Shown: one piece after another, positions 8,977 to 19,259 of the stretch | Numbering within the stretch: position 1 is the first letter of the stretch | Layout of the letters: each line of letters opens with the position of its first letter | NCBI GenBank assembly: GCA_031551355.1 | Contig: JAVBNT010000024.1 | Span: forward strand, 44,655-108,654 | Reading direction: 5' to 3' | DNA from: JAVBNT01 sp031551355 | Lineage (GTDB): Bacteria; Vulcanimicrobiota; CADAWZ01 | Length of the DNA: 64,000 nt | Position numbers and translations under genes: made by a program | Notes under the pieces: model-generated | Database searches by the model: none | The model's input: the letters and a program-made list of their open reading frames with translations, nothing else | What the model was told of the DNA's origin: nothing

Positions 8977-11900
8977 ATGGGGCAAGGTCTAAATATCGCT
9001 GTTGTAGGTATAGGGGGGATTTTCCCCGGTGCATCAAACTCACAGGACTTTTGGCATACAATCAAAAATGCCGTCAGTCATTCGGCAAATGTCCCTGAAA
9101 AGCGCTGGCTTGGCAGCGTTGACGAATTGTTGTCCAAAGACGGTGCGCAGCCGGATAAGTCCGTCAGTGCAAAAGGATGTTTCATAACCGGGTACCCCTA
9201 CGATGAGATAAACAGCGGAAATTTGTCTGCAGACTTTATCTCAACTCTGGATCCGTTGGTACATCTTACCCTGATTGCCGGCCAGAGAGCATACAATGAC
9301 TGTATAAAATCTTCAGCATCAAAGGACAAAACCGGAGTCATCCTCGGCAGTATTGCACTGCCGACGGAAACATCATCAGCTATTTCCTGGGAACTGTTTG
9401 GGAATCTAATCGAAAAAAGAGTAAACAAAACCTCGGAAATCAGTTTCAAAACAAATCCTTACAACGCGTTTGTAAATTCAATACCCGCCTTTATCCTGTC
9501 TAAAACTCTTGAGATTAACGGTCCTTGTTTTACCCTTGACGCCGCCTGTGCATCTTCACTTTATGCCATAAAACTTGCCTGTGATAAATTGTCTTCAAAA
9601 GAGGCCGACCTTATGCTTGCCGGAGGCGTATCCAGACCGGACTGCCTGTATACGGCAATGGGGTTCACACAGCTTTCGGCACTTTCCCCCGACGGTATAT
9701 GCGCTCCGTTTGACACGAAAGGAAAAGGGCTTGTGATCGGTGAAGGAGCGGGCATCGTCGCCCTGAAAAGGCTTGCAGACGCCGTTAAGGACGGCGATAA
9801 AATATATGGTGTGATCCAGGGAATAGGCCTTTCAAATGATCTGGAAGGGAAACTTTTGTCCCCTTCCAGCGAAGGCCAGCTCAGGGCCATGCGCTTTGCA
9901 TATTCTCAGGCCGGATGGTCGCCCTGGGACATAGACCTGTTCGAATGCCATGCGACCGGAACTCCTGTGGGAGACAAGGTCGAATTTACGACACTAAACC
10001 AAATAATGTCGGAATACGGCAGAAAAAACCGTGATTTCAAAAGCATACTCGCAAGCACCAAAGCTAATATCGGCCACCTTCTGACAGGGGCAGGAGGAGC
10101 AGGCCTGATAAAAGTGCTGCTTTGCATGCAAAATAACACCCTGCCGCCGATGGCCAATTATTCATCACCTTCGGTGAGTATAGAAAAAAGTGATTTTGAA
10201 ATTTTAAATAAACACAAAGCCTGGCCTCAAGGCAGTGAGACCAGAAAAGCCGCCGTCAGCGCCTTCGGGTTTGGCGGTATCAACGCACATATACTGCTGG
10301 AAGAATACAGCAGCTCTGTTTGCCCTTCAGTTCAGGACATTAAGGAAAAAGAAGAAATAGCAATTATCGGCTGTGGAATCAATCTTGGGGACTACGGCAG
10401 TCCGGAAGAATTCAAAGCTATTCTCTGTGACGGAAAAGCAGTGTCCGCAAAATACAAAGGCGGAAAATTTCTTCCTCAGGAACTTAGCAGCCTGTCTTTA
10501 TGGGATAACTTCAGCGGCTTAAATGCCAAAGATCCGCAAATTCCCTACGGTACATTCAAAATACCTCCGGCTGAACTGCAGCAAATGCTGCCGCAGCAGC
10601 TGTTAATGCTCGATGCCGCAGGCAAGTCTATTGACGATGCCGGACTTAACCGGGAAGAACTGATTAACGGCGGTGTCTTTATCGGCATTAACTTTGACTT
10701 TGCGACAACCGATTATAATGTCAGGTGGAATCTGCAGAAATACGGTAAAATATGGGCCGGAAAACACGGGTATTCCGATGATTGGATTGAAAAATTAAAA
10801 GACGCCTTCTCCCCTGCCCTTAATGCCAACAGAACGATGGGGGCTTTGGGGAGCATTGTCGCCAGCAGAATTGCCCGCGAATTTAAATGCGGCGGACCTT
10901 CTTTTACGGTTTCAAGCGAAGAAAATTCCTCAATGTCGGCATTTGACGTCGCAGTGAACCTGCTGAGAAGCGGCGAGATAGATGTTGCCGTCGCCGGAGG
11001 AGCAGATATTTCTTCAGACGCCAGATACCGTATAGCAAGGTTTGCAGCCGGTGTTAATGAAAAAGACGGCCCGCTTTACGGCGAAGGAGCTGCATCCTTC
11101 GTTCTGAAAAGAAAGCAGGACGCCATCAGAGACGGCAATAAAATTTATGCGCTGATCAAAGATATCGGTATATCAACACCGCCTTTCGGCGATTTTTATC
11201 GTGAAAAAGCGGTCTCAGGACTTAAAAAAACCACAATTCAGTCAGGAAAAACAACAGCTTTCAGCGGTTCACTTGCAAAAACGGCTGCTTTTTTCGGAGC
11301 GGCTTCTACAGCGGCGTCAGCTGTGAAAATATCACTTATGCTGTCCGGAAAAATACTGCCGGAAGAAAACGGCAATATTTACCGGCATTGGCTCAGAAAC
11401 AGGGCTGAGGGTCCCAGAGAAGTCAGTATTGAAAGCGAAAATATGTTTGGTCAGTCAGGATGGATCAGCTTTGAAGAATTTGACCCTTATATTGCCAAAG
11501 AAGACACCACCCAGGATTCATTTGTATTCTTTTTTGCCGGCAAAGACAGAGAAGCTCTTTTATCCGAACTGTCGGCATTTGCCTCAGAGGCGGAATCCAC
11601 TGACATCAGCATTCGGGAACTTGCGTTTAAAAACAATAATGTAAGCACAGAATTGAATGCGGATAAATACAGAGTAGCCGTAGTGGCTTCATCCAAAGTG
11701 GAACTTGTAAAGTTGCTGAAAAGCGAAAATATTCTGGAAAATTCTTACGGAAAGAACGGTATCTATTTCCGCAAAAATCCGCTCGGCAAAGACGCTAAAA
11801 CAGCCTTTGTGTTCCCAGGGTCAGGAAATCATTACGCTCAAATGGGCAGGGAAATGTCACTGCGTTTCCCTGAAGTTCTCTGCCGTCAGGACCGTGATAA

Positions 11901-14900
11901 TCTGTATTTAAAAGAGCAGATTATGCCTGAATACTTTTGGAATAAAAAGAATATCTCACAGTTAAACGGCAACCACCCGGCACTGCTGCAGGGACAGGTG
12001 GCAATGTGTACGGTAATATCCGACATTGTCTCGCTTTTAAAAATCAAACCGTCCGCTTCCATCGGCTACTCACTCGGAGAAATGGCAGGCATTTTCTCCT
12101 TACGCGTATGGCATTCCAGAGACGAAATGATGCGGAACATGAAAAAAACCAATCTTTTTACGACTGAACTGGCAACACCATACAACTCCGTAAAAAAAGC
12201 ATGGGACCTTAAACCGGAAGAAACGGTCGACTGGATGCTGGGCGTTGTCAATATACCCGCCCACATAATCAAGGAAAAACTGCGGGAAACAGAGCATGTA
12301 TACCTGCTGATAATAAACACCCATTCCGATTGCGTTATCGGCGGCGATCGCAAAAAAGTAATGGCTTTCTGCGAAAGCCTCAACACGGTAATCATTCCCA
12401 TCGAAGGCGTTACAACCGTACATTGCGAGGTATTAAAGCCGGTGGCAAAAGAATACCGGGATTTTCATTACTTCCCGGCAACACCGGTAAAGGATGTGAC
12501 TTTTTACAGCACCGGCTGGGGGCGCAGTTTCGAGCCGACAAGCGACAATATCGCCGACGCGATACTGGCACAGGCCTCGGATACAATAGATTTTCCGGCG
12601 ATTATAGAAAAAGCATGGAGCGACGGTATAAGAATATTTATCGAAGTAGGTCCCGACAATTCCTGCACCAGAATGATTGACAGTATCCTCGCGGAGCGCG
12701 AGCATCTGGCGGTGAATACAACCAAAGTCGGAAAATCGGAAATTCTGACAATAAACCAGATGTGCGCCTCATTATTTGCCGAAGGCCTGGAATTCAATTA
12801 TGGAAAATTATCACTGCCGCCGGTAAAAGATAAACAGGCAAAGTCTCAAAAAATAAAAATAAGTCTTGATGCGGAAAAATTCAATCTGCCTCAGGACGAG
12901 GGTAGCCTAGCTGCCGAGCCGCGGCAAAATCTGAATAATAAGCCGCCAATTCAACAGCATAAACCGGAAATACAGCGGGCAAGACCGGAATCAGCGGCAT
13001 CGTTGCCGGCAAACGGCAGTAACAGTGCCATTCTGGAAACAATGCTGCAGATCCAAAACTCCATAATATCCGCCCACCAAAGCTATCTTGATTTTTCAAA
13101 CGAAGCGATGAAAACCGTGCTGGAAGCCGCACAAAGCGGCAGTCAGGAAATAAACGTTGACAGTGTATTGCAAATGCCGGCGCCGGAAGTCAAAAACCGG
13201 CTTTTTATGGACCGTGAAGCCTGTATGGAATTTGCCGTCGGCTCAATCGCCAAAGTTCTCGGACCGGAATTTGCCGAAGTTGATTCTCATCCTACCAGGG
13301 TAAGGCTTCCTGATGAACCGCTGATGCTTGTCGACCGTATCATAACGGTAGAAGGCACGCCTAATTCAATGAAGCCCGGCAGGGTCATTACGGAGCACGA
13401 TGTCAAAAAGGGAGCCTGGTATCTGGATAACGGGCATATTCCCACCTGTATCGCCGTTGAGGCCGGCCAGGCGGATCTGTTCCTTTCAGGATATCTCGGC
13501 ATAGATTTAATCACCAAAGGTCTTGCCGTTTACCGGCTGCTTGACGCGACGATAACGTTCCACGATCATTTGCCTGCCGAAGGCGAGACAATCCGTTACG
13601 ATATAAAAATCGAGCGTTTCTTTACCCAGGGCTCCACCTGGCTGTTCCATTTCAATTTTGAAAGCAGTGTCAACGGCAAGCCGCTGATGTCCATGAAAAA
13701 CGGCTGCGCCGGATTCTTTTCACAAAAAGAACTTGATGAAGGAAAAGGTATTATCCATACAGCTCTTGACTTAAGACCTATGACCGGTAAATTGACTGGC
13801 GGTTTTGAATATCCGGTTGAAGTGGTAAACGAATCTTACAGTGACATTCAACTGCAAAAACTGCGCCGCGGCAATTTTGCCGGCTGTTTCGGCAGTCAGT
13901 TCGCCAACATTAACATAAAACGGCCGCTGATACTTCCCGAAAATGAAAAAATGAAACTGGTCGACAGGGTACTATCCATTGAGCCCGAAGGCGGGCGCTA
14001 CGGACTCGGGAAAATACGTGCTCAGGCAGATATCCATGCAGATGACTGGTTTCTTACCTGCCATTTCTCCGACGACAATGTTATGCCGGGAACACTGATG
14101 TATGAATGCTGCATGCATACATTCCGGATTTTTCTTATGCGCATGGGCTGGGTCGACGAGGCAGCGGATTGCGTATGGGAACCGATTCCCGGCAACAAAA
14201 GCTCATTGAAATGCCGCGGACAGGTAATTGAGACGACAAAAACGGCGGAATATGAAATCAGCATTAAGGAGATTGGTTATAATCCGCATCCTTATGCTAT
14301 TGCCGACGCGCTTATGTATGCCGACGGCAGACCTGTTGTAGAGATGCTGAATATGTCGGTACAGCTTTTAGGTTCATCAAAAGAGAGAATTGATAAAATA
14401 TGGCATAACAGACCCTCGGGAGCTGTCGTGAAGGAAGCCGTTTACGATAATCAATCCATTCTGGCATTTTCTCAGGGTAATCCGTCTGAAGCATTCGGAG
14501 ACCGTTACAAAATTTTTGACGGCGAAAGAAAAATAGCACGCCTGCCAAGACCGCCGTATAAATTTTTGGACCGTGTAACAGAAGTTAATGCTCCCAAATG
14601 GGAAATGAAGCCGGCAGGCGAAATTGAAGCGCAATACGATATTCCTGAAAACGAATGGTATTTCGGCGATGAGAAAACCGGCAATATGCCTTTTGCAGTG
14701 CTTTTGGAAGTGGCCTTACAGCCATGCGGCTGGCTCGCCGCGTATGCCGGTTCGGCACTGACGTCCCAGACAGATCTGTCTTTCAGAAACTTAGGCGGCG
14801 AGGGAATTATTTACCGGCAGGTGACGCCGGAAAGTTCACTGCTGAATACAAGAGTAAGAATGACCAATGTGTCGAATTCCGCAGGAATGATAATACAGCA

Positions 14901-15510
14901 TTACGATTTTTATGTCACCGATAAACACGGCCCAATTTATAAAGGCAATACATATTTCGGCTTCTTCTCAAAAGAAGCGCTAAAAAATCAGGTCGGCATC
15001 AGAGATATTAAAATGCCCTCAATAGGAAGCAGAGAATCGGAAGAAACCGGTATTATCTATCCACAAACAGGGCCCTTCCCCAAAGGGATGATAAAAATGG
15101 TCGACAAAATAGAGATGTTCCTTCCCCATGGCGGGCCTATGGGACTTGGATATATAATGGGAACAATGAAAGTAAGACCGGATGACTGGTTTTTTAAGGC
15201 ACATTTTTATCAGGATCCGGTAATACCGGGTTCGCTCGGACTTGAATCAATGATTCAGCTTATGAAATATATGGCGTTTTACTATTGGAGCGGTGACACG
15301 GACTGCCAAAAATGCTATAATGTTCAGATACCTGAAACAAAACATACCTGGATTTACCGCGGACAGGTGATACCATCCGACAATCTTGTCACAGTACAGG
15401 CCTGGGTAAAGTCAAGAGACGACAAAAACAGAGTGATGATTTGCGACGGTTTCCTTTCGGTAGATGGAAGAAACATTTATCAAATGAATGATTTTACTAT
15501 AAATATGTAG
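8977..15510 (+). CDS. PfaC/PfaB-like polyunsaturated lipid synthase, KS-CLF-AT-DH-DH
   Basis: 2177-residue iterative fatty-acid/polyketide synthase subunit. By eye: ketosynthase (about 1-440) with intact triad Cys191 (DAACASS), His325 (ECHATGTPVGD) and His367 (KANIGH); a second KS-like domain (about 455-840) in which the nucleophile position is Glu649 (VSSEENSS), as expected for a chain-length factor; acyltransferase (about 930-1290) with Ser1032 in GYSLGE; a Gln/Pro-rich linker (about 1300-1390); then two double-hotdog FabA-like dehydratases with HFSDDNVMPG (His1696) and HFYQDPVIPG (His2076). This is the PfaC order (KS-CLF-DH-DH) with a PfaB-like AT inserted. I find no acyl-carrier, ketoreductase or enoylreductase domain, so a PfaA-like and PfaD-like partner is required. 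The ATG has TGAGGGAT upstream; oleA follows after 15 bases. It probably makes the acyl chain used by the Ole enzymes. Confidence 0.88.
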   Translation: MGQGLNIAVVGIGGIFPGASNSQDFWHTIKNAVSHSANVPEKRWLGSVDELLSKDGAQPDKSVSAKGCFITGYPYDEINSGNLSADFISTLDPLVHLTLIAGQRAYNDCIKSSASKDKTGVILGSIALPTETSSAISWELFGNLIEKRVNKTSEISFKTNPYNAFVNSIPAFILSKTLEINGPCFTLDAACASSLYAIKLACDKLSSKEADLMLAGGVSRPDCLYTAMGFTQLSALSPDGICAPFDTKGKGLVIGEGAGIVALKRLADAVKDGDKIYGVIQGIGLSNDLEGKLLSPSSEGQLRAMRFAYSQAGWSPWDIDLFECHATGTPVGDKVEFTTLNQIMSEYGRKNRDFKSILASTKANIGHLLTGAGGAGLIKVLLCMQNNTLPPMANYSSPSVSIEKSDFEILNKHKAWPQGSETRKAAVSAFGFGGINAHILLEEYSSSVCPSVQDIKEKEEIAIIGCGINLGDYGSPEEFKAILCDGKAVSAKYKGGKFLPQELSSLSLWDNFSGLNAKDPQIPYGTFKIPPAELQQMLPQQLLMLDAAGKSIDDAGLNREELINGGVFIGINFDFATTDYNVRWNLQKYGKIWAGKHGYSDDWIEKLKDAFSPALNANRTMGALGSIVASRIAREFKCGGPSFTVSSEENSSMSAFDVAVNLLRSGEIDVAVAGGADISSDARYRIARFAAGVNEKDGPLYGEGAASFVLKRKQDAIRDGNKIYALIKDIGISTPPFGDFYREKAVSGLKKTTIQSGKTTAFSGSLAKTAAFFGAASTAASAVKISLMLSGKILPEENGNIYRHWLRNRAEGPREVSIESENMFGQSGWISFEEFDPYIAKEDTTQDSFVFFFAGKDREALLSELSAFASEAESTDISIRELAFKNNNVSTELNADKYRVAVVASSKVELVKLLKSENILENSYGKNGIYFRKNPLGKDAKTAFVFPGSGNHYAQMGREMSLRFPEVLCRQDRDNLYLKEQIMPEYFWNKKNISQLNGNHPALLQGQVAMCTVISDIVSLLKIKPSASIGYSLGEMAGIFSLRVWHSRDEMMRNMKKTNLFTTELATPYNSVKKAWDLKPEETVDWMLGVVNIPAHIIKEKLRETEHVYLLIINTHSDCVIGGDRKKVMAFCESLNTVIIPIEGVTTVHCEVLKPVAKEYRDFHYFPATPVKDVTFYSTGWGRSFEPTSDNIADAILAQASDTIDFPAIIEKAWSDGIRIFIEVGPDNSCTRMIDSILAEREHLAVNTTKVGKSEILTINQMCASLFAEGLEFNYGKLSLPPVKDKQAKSQKIKISLDAEKFNLPQDEGSLAAEPRQNLNNKPPIQQHKPEIQRARPESAASLPANGSNSAILETMLQIQNSIISAHQSYLDFSNEAMKTVLEAAQSGSQEINVDSVLQMPAPEVKNRLFMDREACMEFAVGSIAKVLGPEFAEVDSHPTRVRLPDEPLMLVDRIITVEGTPNSMKPGRVITEHDVKKGAWYLDNGHIPTCIAVEAGQADLFLSGYLGIDLITKGLAVYRLLDATITFHDHLPAEGETIRYDIKIERFFTQGSTWLFHFNFESSVNGKPLMSMKNGCAGFFSQKELDEGKGIIHTALDLRPMTGKLTGGFEYPVEVVNESYSDIQLQKLRRGNFAGCFGSQFANINIKRPLILPENEKMKLVDRVLSIEPEGGRYGLGKIRAQADIHADDWFLTCHFSDDNVMPGTLMYECCMHTFRIFLMRMGWVDEAADCVWEPIPGNKSSLKCRGQVIETTKTAEYEISIKEIGYNPHPYAIADALMYADGRPVVEMLNMSVQLLGSSKERIDKIWHNRPSGAVVKEAVYDNQSILAFSQGNPSEAFGDRYKIFDGERKIARLPRPPYKFLDRVTEVNAPKWEMKPAGEIEAQYDIPENEWYFGDEKTGNMPFAVLLEVALQPCGWLAAYAGSALTSQTDLSFRNLGGEGIIYRQVTPESSLLNTRVRMTNVSNSAGMIIQHYDFYVTDKHGPIYKGNTYFGFFSKEALKNQVGIRDIKMPSIGSRESEETGIIYPQTGPFPKGMIKMVDKIEMFLPHGGPMGLGYIMGTMKVRPDDWFFKAHFYQDPVIPGSLGLESMIQLMKYMAFYYWSGDTDCQKCYNVQIPETKHTWIYRGQVIPSDNLVTVQAWVKSRDDKNRVMICDGFLSVDGRNIYQMNDFTINM

Positions 15511-15525
15511 AATGGAATTATAACT

Positions 15526-16566
15526 ATGCGGTATTCTAAGGTTTTTATTGATTCTATCGGATACGAACTTCCGCCTGTTGTTGTTTCCACATCGGAACTG
15601 GAAGACAGGGTTTCGTCACTTTTCGAAAAACTGCACATTCCGGAAGGACAGCTTGAAGAGTGGACCGGAATTTACGAGCGCAGATGGTGGGATCCTGATT
15701 TTGAATTATCCGTTGGAGCTTCCTCGGCAGGTATTAAAGCCATGGAAAAATGCAATGTAACTCCGGATGATATAGAAATGCTTGTTTACACCGGAGTCTG
15801 CAGGGAAAACTTTGAACCGGCCACCGCATGCAGAGTCGCCGATACTCTGGGAATAAGAAAAGACTCAATGATATTTGATATAAGCAATGCCTGCCTCGGA
15901 GTTTTAAACGGCATCATCGAAGTCGCCAACCATATTGAGCTCGGGCATATAAAAGCCGGCATGGTTGTTTCCGCTGAATCCTCAAGGGAAATAAACGAAA
16001 TTACAATCGAAAAGATGCTCCACTACGGGACAATGGACTTTTTCATTGCCTCTCTCGCCGTTCTCACCGGCGGCAGCGGTGCTGTTGCCGTAGTTATTAC
16101 CGACGGTTCTTTTGGGGAATCAAAAAGAAAACTTACCGGAGCCTCTTATTTTGCCGCCCCTGAATTTCATGACATCTGCAAATGGGGCATGGAGTATGTA
16201 CAGGGCTATCTGCAGCGCATGTTTATGGAAACCGATTCCACTTATGTCTTAAAAAAGGGCGTCGAACTTGCCACAAAAACATGGAAAAAATTCCTTGATA
16301 CGACAGGATGGAATATTGAAGATATCGGCAAAACAATTTGTCACCAGGTTGGAAGCGCACACAGGGATACTCTTCTAAAAGCTCTGTCGATACCAAAAGA
16401 CAAAGATTTTATTACATACCCGTTTCTGGGGAACATAGGCACCGTCTCACTGCCGATATCCGCTGCAATCGCGGAAGAACGCGGATTGCTAAGTGACGGA
16501 ATGAAAACAGCGCTTATGGGGATCGGCAGCGGTCTTAACTGTATGATGCTTGGACTGGAGTGGTAG
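15526..16566 (+). CDS. oleA: OleA, head-to-head beta-ketoacyl condensing enzyme
   Basis: Thiolase-fold enzyme (FabH-like) that joins two acyl-CoA/ACP chains by Claisen condensation to a long 2-alkyl-3-ketoacid, first step of olefin synthesis. The residues known in Xanthomonas OleA (Glu117, Cys143, His285, Asn315) have counterparts here at Glu97 (NFEPATA), Cys123 (SNACLG), His273 (ICHQVGSAH) and Asn303 (LGNIGTVS); the Glu-Cys spacing of 26 and His-Asn spacing of 30 are identical. The length of 346 residues fits. The conserved Glu, absent from plain FabH, favours OleA over KASIII. It lies between the Pfa-like synthase and oleB, with oleC and oleD further on. Confidence 0.9.
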   Translation: MRYSKVFIDSIGYELPPVVVSTSELEDRVSSLFEKLHIPEGQLEEWTGIYERRWWDPDFELSVGASSAGIKAMEKCNVTPDDIEMLVYTGVCRENFEPATACRVADTLGIRKDSMIFDISNACLGVLNGIIEVANHIELGHIKAGMVVSAESSREINEITIEKMLHYGTMDFFIASLAVLTGGSGAVAVVITDGSFGESKRKLTGASYFAAPEFHDICKWGMEYVQGYLQRMFMETDSTYVLKKGVELATKTWKKFLDTTGWNIEDIGKTICHQVGSAHRDTLLKALSIPKDKDFITYPFLGNIGTVSLPISAAIAEERGLLSDGMKTALMGIGSGLNCMMLGLEW

Positions 16567-16573
16567 TATAATA

Positions 16574-17461
16574 ATGGCCATAAATAAAGAGCTATATCCT
16601 TTTAACAGCAATTATTTTCAAATAAAAAATATAAAAATGCACTATTTGGACGAAGGTAAGGGAGACCCTGTAGTAATGCTTCACGGCAATCCCACCTGGT
16701 CCTTTTTTTATCGGGATCTGATTAAAAAACTTTCCCCTTCTTACAGATGCATAGTACCGGATCACATCGGTAACGGGCTTTCCGATAAACCTTCGAAAAA
16801 GGATTACTCTTACACAGTGTCCGAACGTGCCGACAACATAGAAGCTTTGCTTGAAAGCCTTGCTGTAAATGACAATATAACACTTGTGATACACGACTGG
16901 GGCGGTTTCGTGGGAATGACTTACGCACACAGGAATGCGGATAAAATAAAACGTCTCGTTATACTCAATTCCGCGGCCTTCAGGCTGCCGAAATCCCGTC
17001 CGTTCCCATGGATGATCGGTCTTTGCAAAAACAATTGGCTCGGCCCCCTGCTTATACAGGGATTAAATTTATTTTCCATAGGTTCGAACTATTTTTGTGT
17101 AAAAAAGAAAATGAGTCCTGAAGTAGCCTCTATGTACCTTGAACCTTATAACAACTGGAATAATCGGTACGGGGTTCTGGCATTCATACTGGATGTTCCT
17201 CTTTCACCTAAACATATTTCATATTCAGATCTCGTTGAGACGGAGGGGAATTTGGAAAAATTTGCCTCAATACCCAAACTTATATGCTGGGCGGAAAATG
17301 ATTTTGTTTTTGACGAACCGTTCCTAAACGAATGGACAAAAGCATTCCCTCAGGCACAGTTGCACAAATTTCAAAATGCAGGTCACTATATACTGGAAGA
17401 TGCTTCGGACGGGGTCAACTCGGTAATAGCCGATTTTCTGGACAAAAACAAGATAAATTAA
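16574..17461 (+). CDS. oleB: OleB, alpha/beta-hydrolase beta-lactone decarboxylase
   Basis: Haloalkane-dehalogenase-like hydrolase. In the Ole pathway it decarboxylates the cis-beta-lactone made by OleC to a cis-olefin. The oxyanion motif HGNPTWSFFYRDLI, nucleophile Asp108 in VIHDWGGFVG and catalytic His271 in NAGHYILED are visible, with WAENDFVFDE as the third acid region. I use ATG 16574, which has GGAGTGG about 10 bases upstream; the frame also allows ATG 16550 inside oleA. Haloalkane dehalogenase is the alternative name from sequence alone, but position between oleA and oleC argues strongly for OleB. A 142-base gap separates it from oleC. Confidence 0.88.
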   Translation: MAINKELYPFNSNYFQIKNIKMHYLDEGKGDPVVMLHGNPTWSFFYRDLIKKLSPSYRCIVPDHIGNGLSDKPSKKDYSYTVSERADNIEALLESLAVNDNITLVIHDWGGFVGMTYAHRNADKIKRLVILNSAAFRLPKSRPFPWMIGLCKNNWLGPLLIQGLNLFSIGSNYFCVKKKMSPEVASMYLEPYNNWNNRYGVLAFILDVPLSPKHISYSDLVETEGNLEKFASIPKLICWAENDFVFDEPFLNEWTKAFPQAQLHKFQNAGHYILEDASDGVNSVIADFLDKNKIN

Positions 17462-17603
17462 CACTTGCCAATTTCCTCACTTACTTGTTTTATTAGCATG
17501 AAGAATCAATAAACTGTATAAAAAACAGGGACAATGCAGACAACCGAAGAAAACAGATTTATTCTACATTAATATTGGGTCCCGGACAAAAGGTAAAGGA
17601 TTA

Positions 17604-19259
17604 ATGGATAGTTTTGAGACTGTAAACATTGCCGGTTATTTGGCCGGAATAGCATTGGAAACCCCCCATGCACTGGCTGTTGTTGCATCAAACGGATGCG
17701 ACGATATGGGACGGGCAAGCTATGTACATCTTACTACAACACAGTTGCAGGACGAAAGCGACTATATCGCCAACGGACTTGAGTCTACCGGAATAACAAA
17801 AGGCACAAAAACCGTTCTGATGGTAAAACCTTCACCGATGTTTTTTGCGCTTGTTTTTGCCCTTCTAAAAGTAGGAGCTGTGCCGGTGATCATCGATCCC
17901 GGTCTGGGATTAAAAAGTATGGGCCAGGCTCTTAGCGAAGTACGTCCGGAAGCCTTTATCGGGATGCCCAAAGCACATCTTGCCAGAATCTTAATGCGCT
18001 GGTGCCCCAAGGACATAAAAATATTAATAACCGCAGGAAAAAAATATTTCTGGGGCGGACATACTTTGTCCGAGATAAGAAATTTAGGTTATCAGATCGG
18101 TTCTTACGATATAATAATTACACGCCGTGACGATATGGCGGCAATACTTTTCACCAGCGGCAGTACCGGAGTTCCCAAAGGCGTAGTATACACGCACGGT
18201 ATTTTTGACAGTCAGATAAAATACCTTAAAGAGGTTTATAATATCAAACCGGGAGAAATAGATTTATCAACCTTTCCCCTGTTTGCGCTGTTTGGTCCGG
18301 CTCTGGGAATGACTTCAATCATTCCCGACATGGATCCGACAAAACCGGCCTCCGCAAATCCGGAAAAACTAATCGCGACAATAGAGGACTTCGGGGCAAC
18401 AAATATGTTTGTCTCCCCCGCCCTGGTTGAAAAACTGGGAAGATACGGAGAGCAGGAAAACATTATGCTCTCATCTATAAAACGGGTAATTTCCGCCGGT
18501 GCACCGGCAAGCCCCGAGTCGCTGAAAAGATTCGGCAATATGCTTCAGGAAGACATAAATATATACACTCCTTACGGCGCCACCGAAGCTCTTCCGGTAT
18601 GCAATATCGGCAGCCATGAAGTTTTGACGTCTGCAAAAGAGCTGACGGAAAAAGGCAAAGGGGCATGTGTAGGCCTGCCGGTAAGAGGAATAACGCTTAA
18701 AGTAATAAAAATAACCGATGAAGTAATTGAAAAATGGGACGACAGCCTTGAACTTCCCGATGGCGAAATCGGCGAATTTGCCGTCAAGGGTAATATTGTA
18801 ACCAAAGAGTATTACAACAGGAAAGAATCGACTGCTCTGGCTAAAATTTATGATAAGGATTCCTTTTATCACAGAATGGGCGATGTCGGTTACAAAGACG
18901 GCAATGGAAAATTCTGGTTTTGCGGGAGAAAAACACACAGGGTTCAAACAGAAAACGGAACATTGTTTACCATCTGCTGTGAAGCGGTATTTAACAATCA
19001 CCCAAGTGTTTATAGAACAGCGCTTGTAGGAGTAAAAGACGGGGAGTTCCAGCGTCCTGTGATATGTGTTGAACTTGAAAATAAAAAAACACCCGACAAA
19101 AATCTTATCGATGAATTAAGGGAAATTGCAGCCCGGTATGAACATACAAAAAATATCGATACATTTCTGATACATCCGTCGTTTCCGGTTGATATCAGGC
19201 ACAATGCAAAAATTTTCAGAGAAAAACTCGCTGTCTGGGCCGAGGAGAAGTTAAAATGA
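17604..19259 (+). CDS. oleC: OleC, AMP-dependent beta-lactone synthetase
   Basis: ANL-superfamily adenylating enzyme, 551 residues. In olefin synthesis it uses ATP to turn the 2-alkyl-3-hydroxyacid made by OleD into a beta-lactone. Core motif A3 is ILFTSGSTGVPKGVVYTHG (about residues 181-199), A5 is PYGATEALPV, and the A8 region is FWFCGRKTHRVQT near residue 437. A long-chain acyl-CoA synthetase would look similar, so the assignment depends on the oleABCD context. Start ATG is preceded by AAAGGTAAAGGAT. It overlaps oleD by 4 bases (ATGA). Confidence 0.87.
   Translation: MDSFETVNIAGYLAGIALETPHALAVVASNGCDDMGRASYVHLTTTQLQDESDYIANGLESTGITKGTKTVLMVKPSPMFFALVFALLKVGAVPVIIDPGLGLKSMGQALSEVRPEAFIGMPKAHLARILMRWCPKDIKILITAGKKYFWGGHTLSEIRNLGYQIGSYDIIITRRDDMAAILFTSGSTGVPKGVVYTHGIFDSQIKYLKEVYNIKPGEIDLSTFPLFALFGPALGMTSIIPDMDPTKPASANPEKLIATIEDFGATNMFVSPALVEKLGRYGEQENIMLSSIKRVISAGAPASPESLKRFGNMLQEDINIYTPYGATEALPVCNIGSHEVLTSAKELTEKGKGACVGLPVRGITLKVIKITDEVIEKWDDSLELPDGEIGEFAVKGNIVTKEYYNRKESTALAKIYDKDSFYHRMGDVGYKDGNGKFWFCGRKTHRVQTENGTLFTICCEAVFNNHPSVYRTALVGVKDGEFQRPVICVELENKKTPDKNLIDELREIAARYEHTKNIDTFLIHPSFPVDIRHNAKIFREKLAVWAEEKLK

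Noticed and set aside
16550..17461. Calling OleB a haloalkane dehalogenase
   Set aside because: Motifs are shared by both families, but the position between oleA and oleC fits the beta-lactone decarboxylase.
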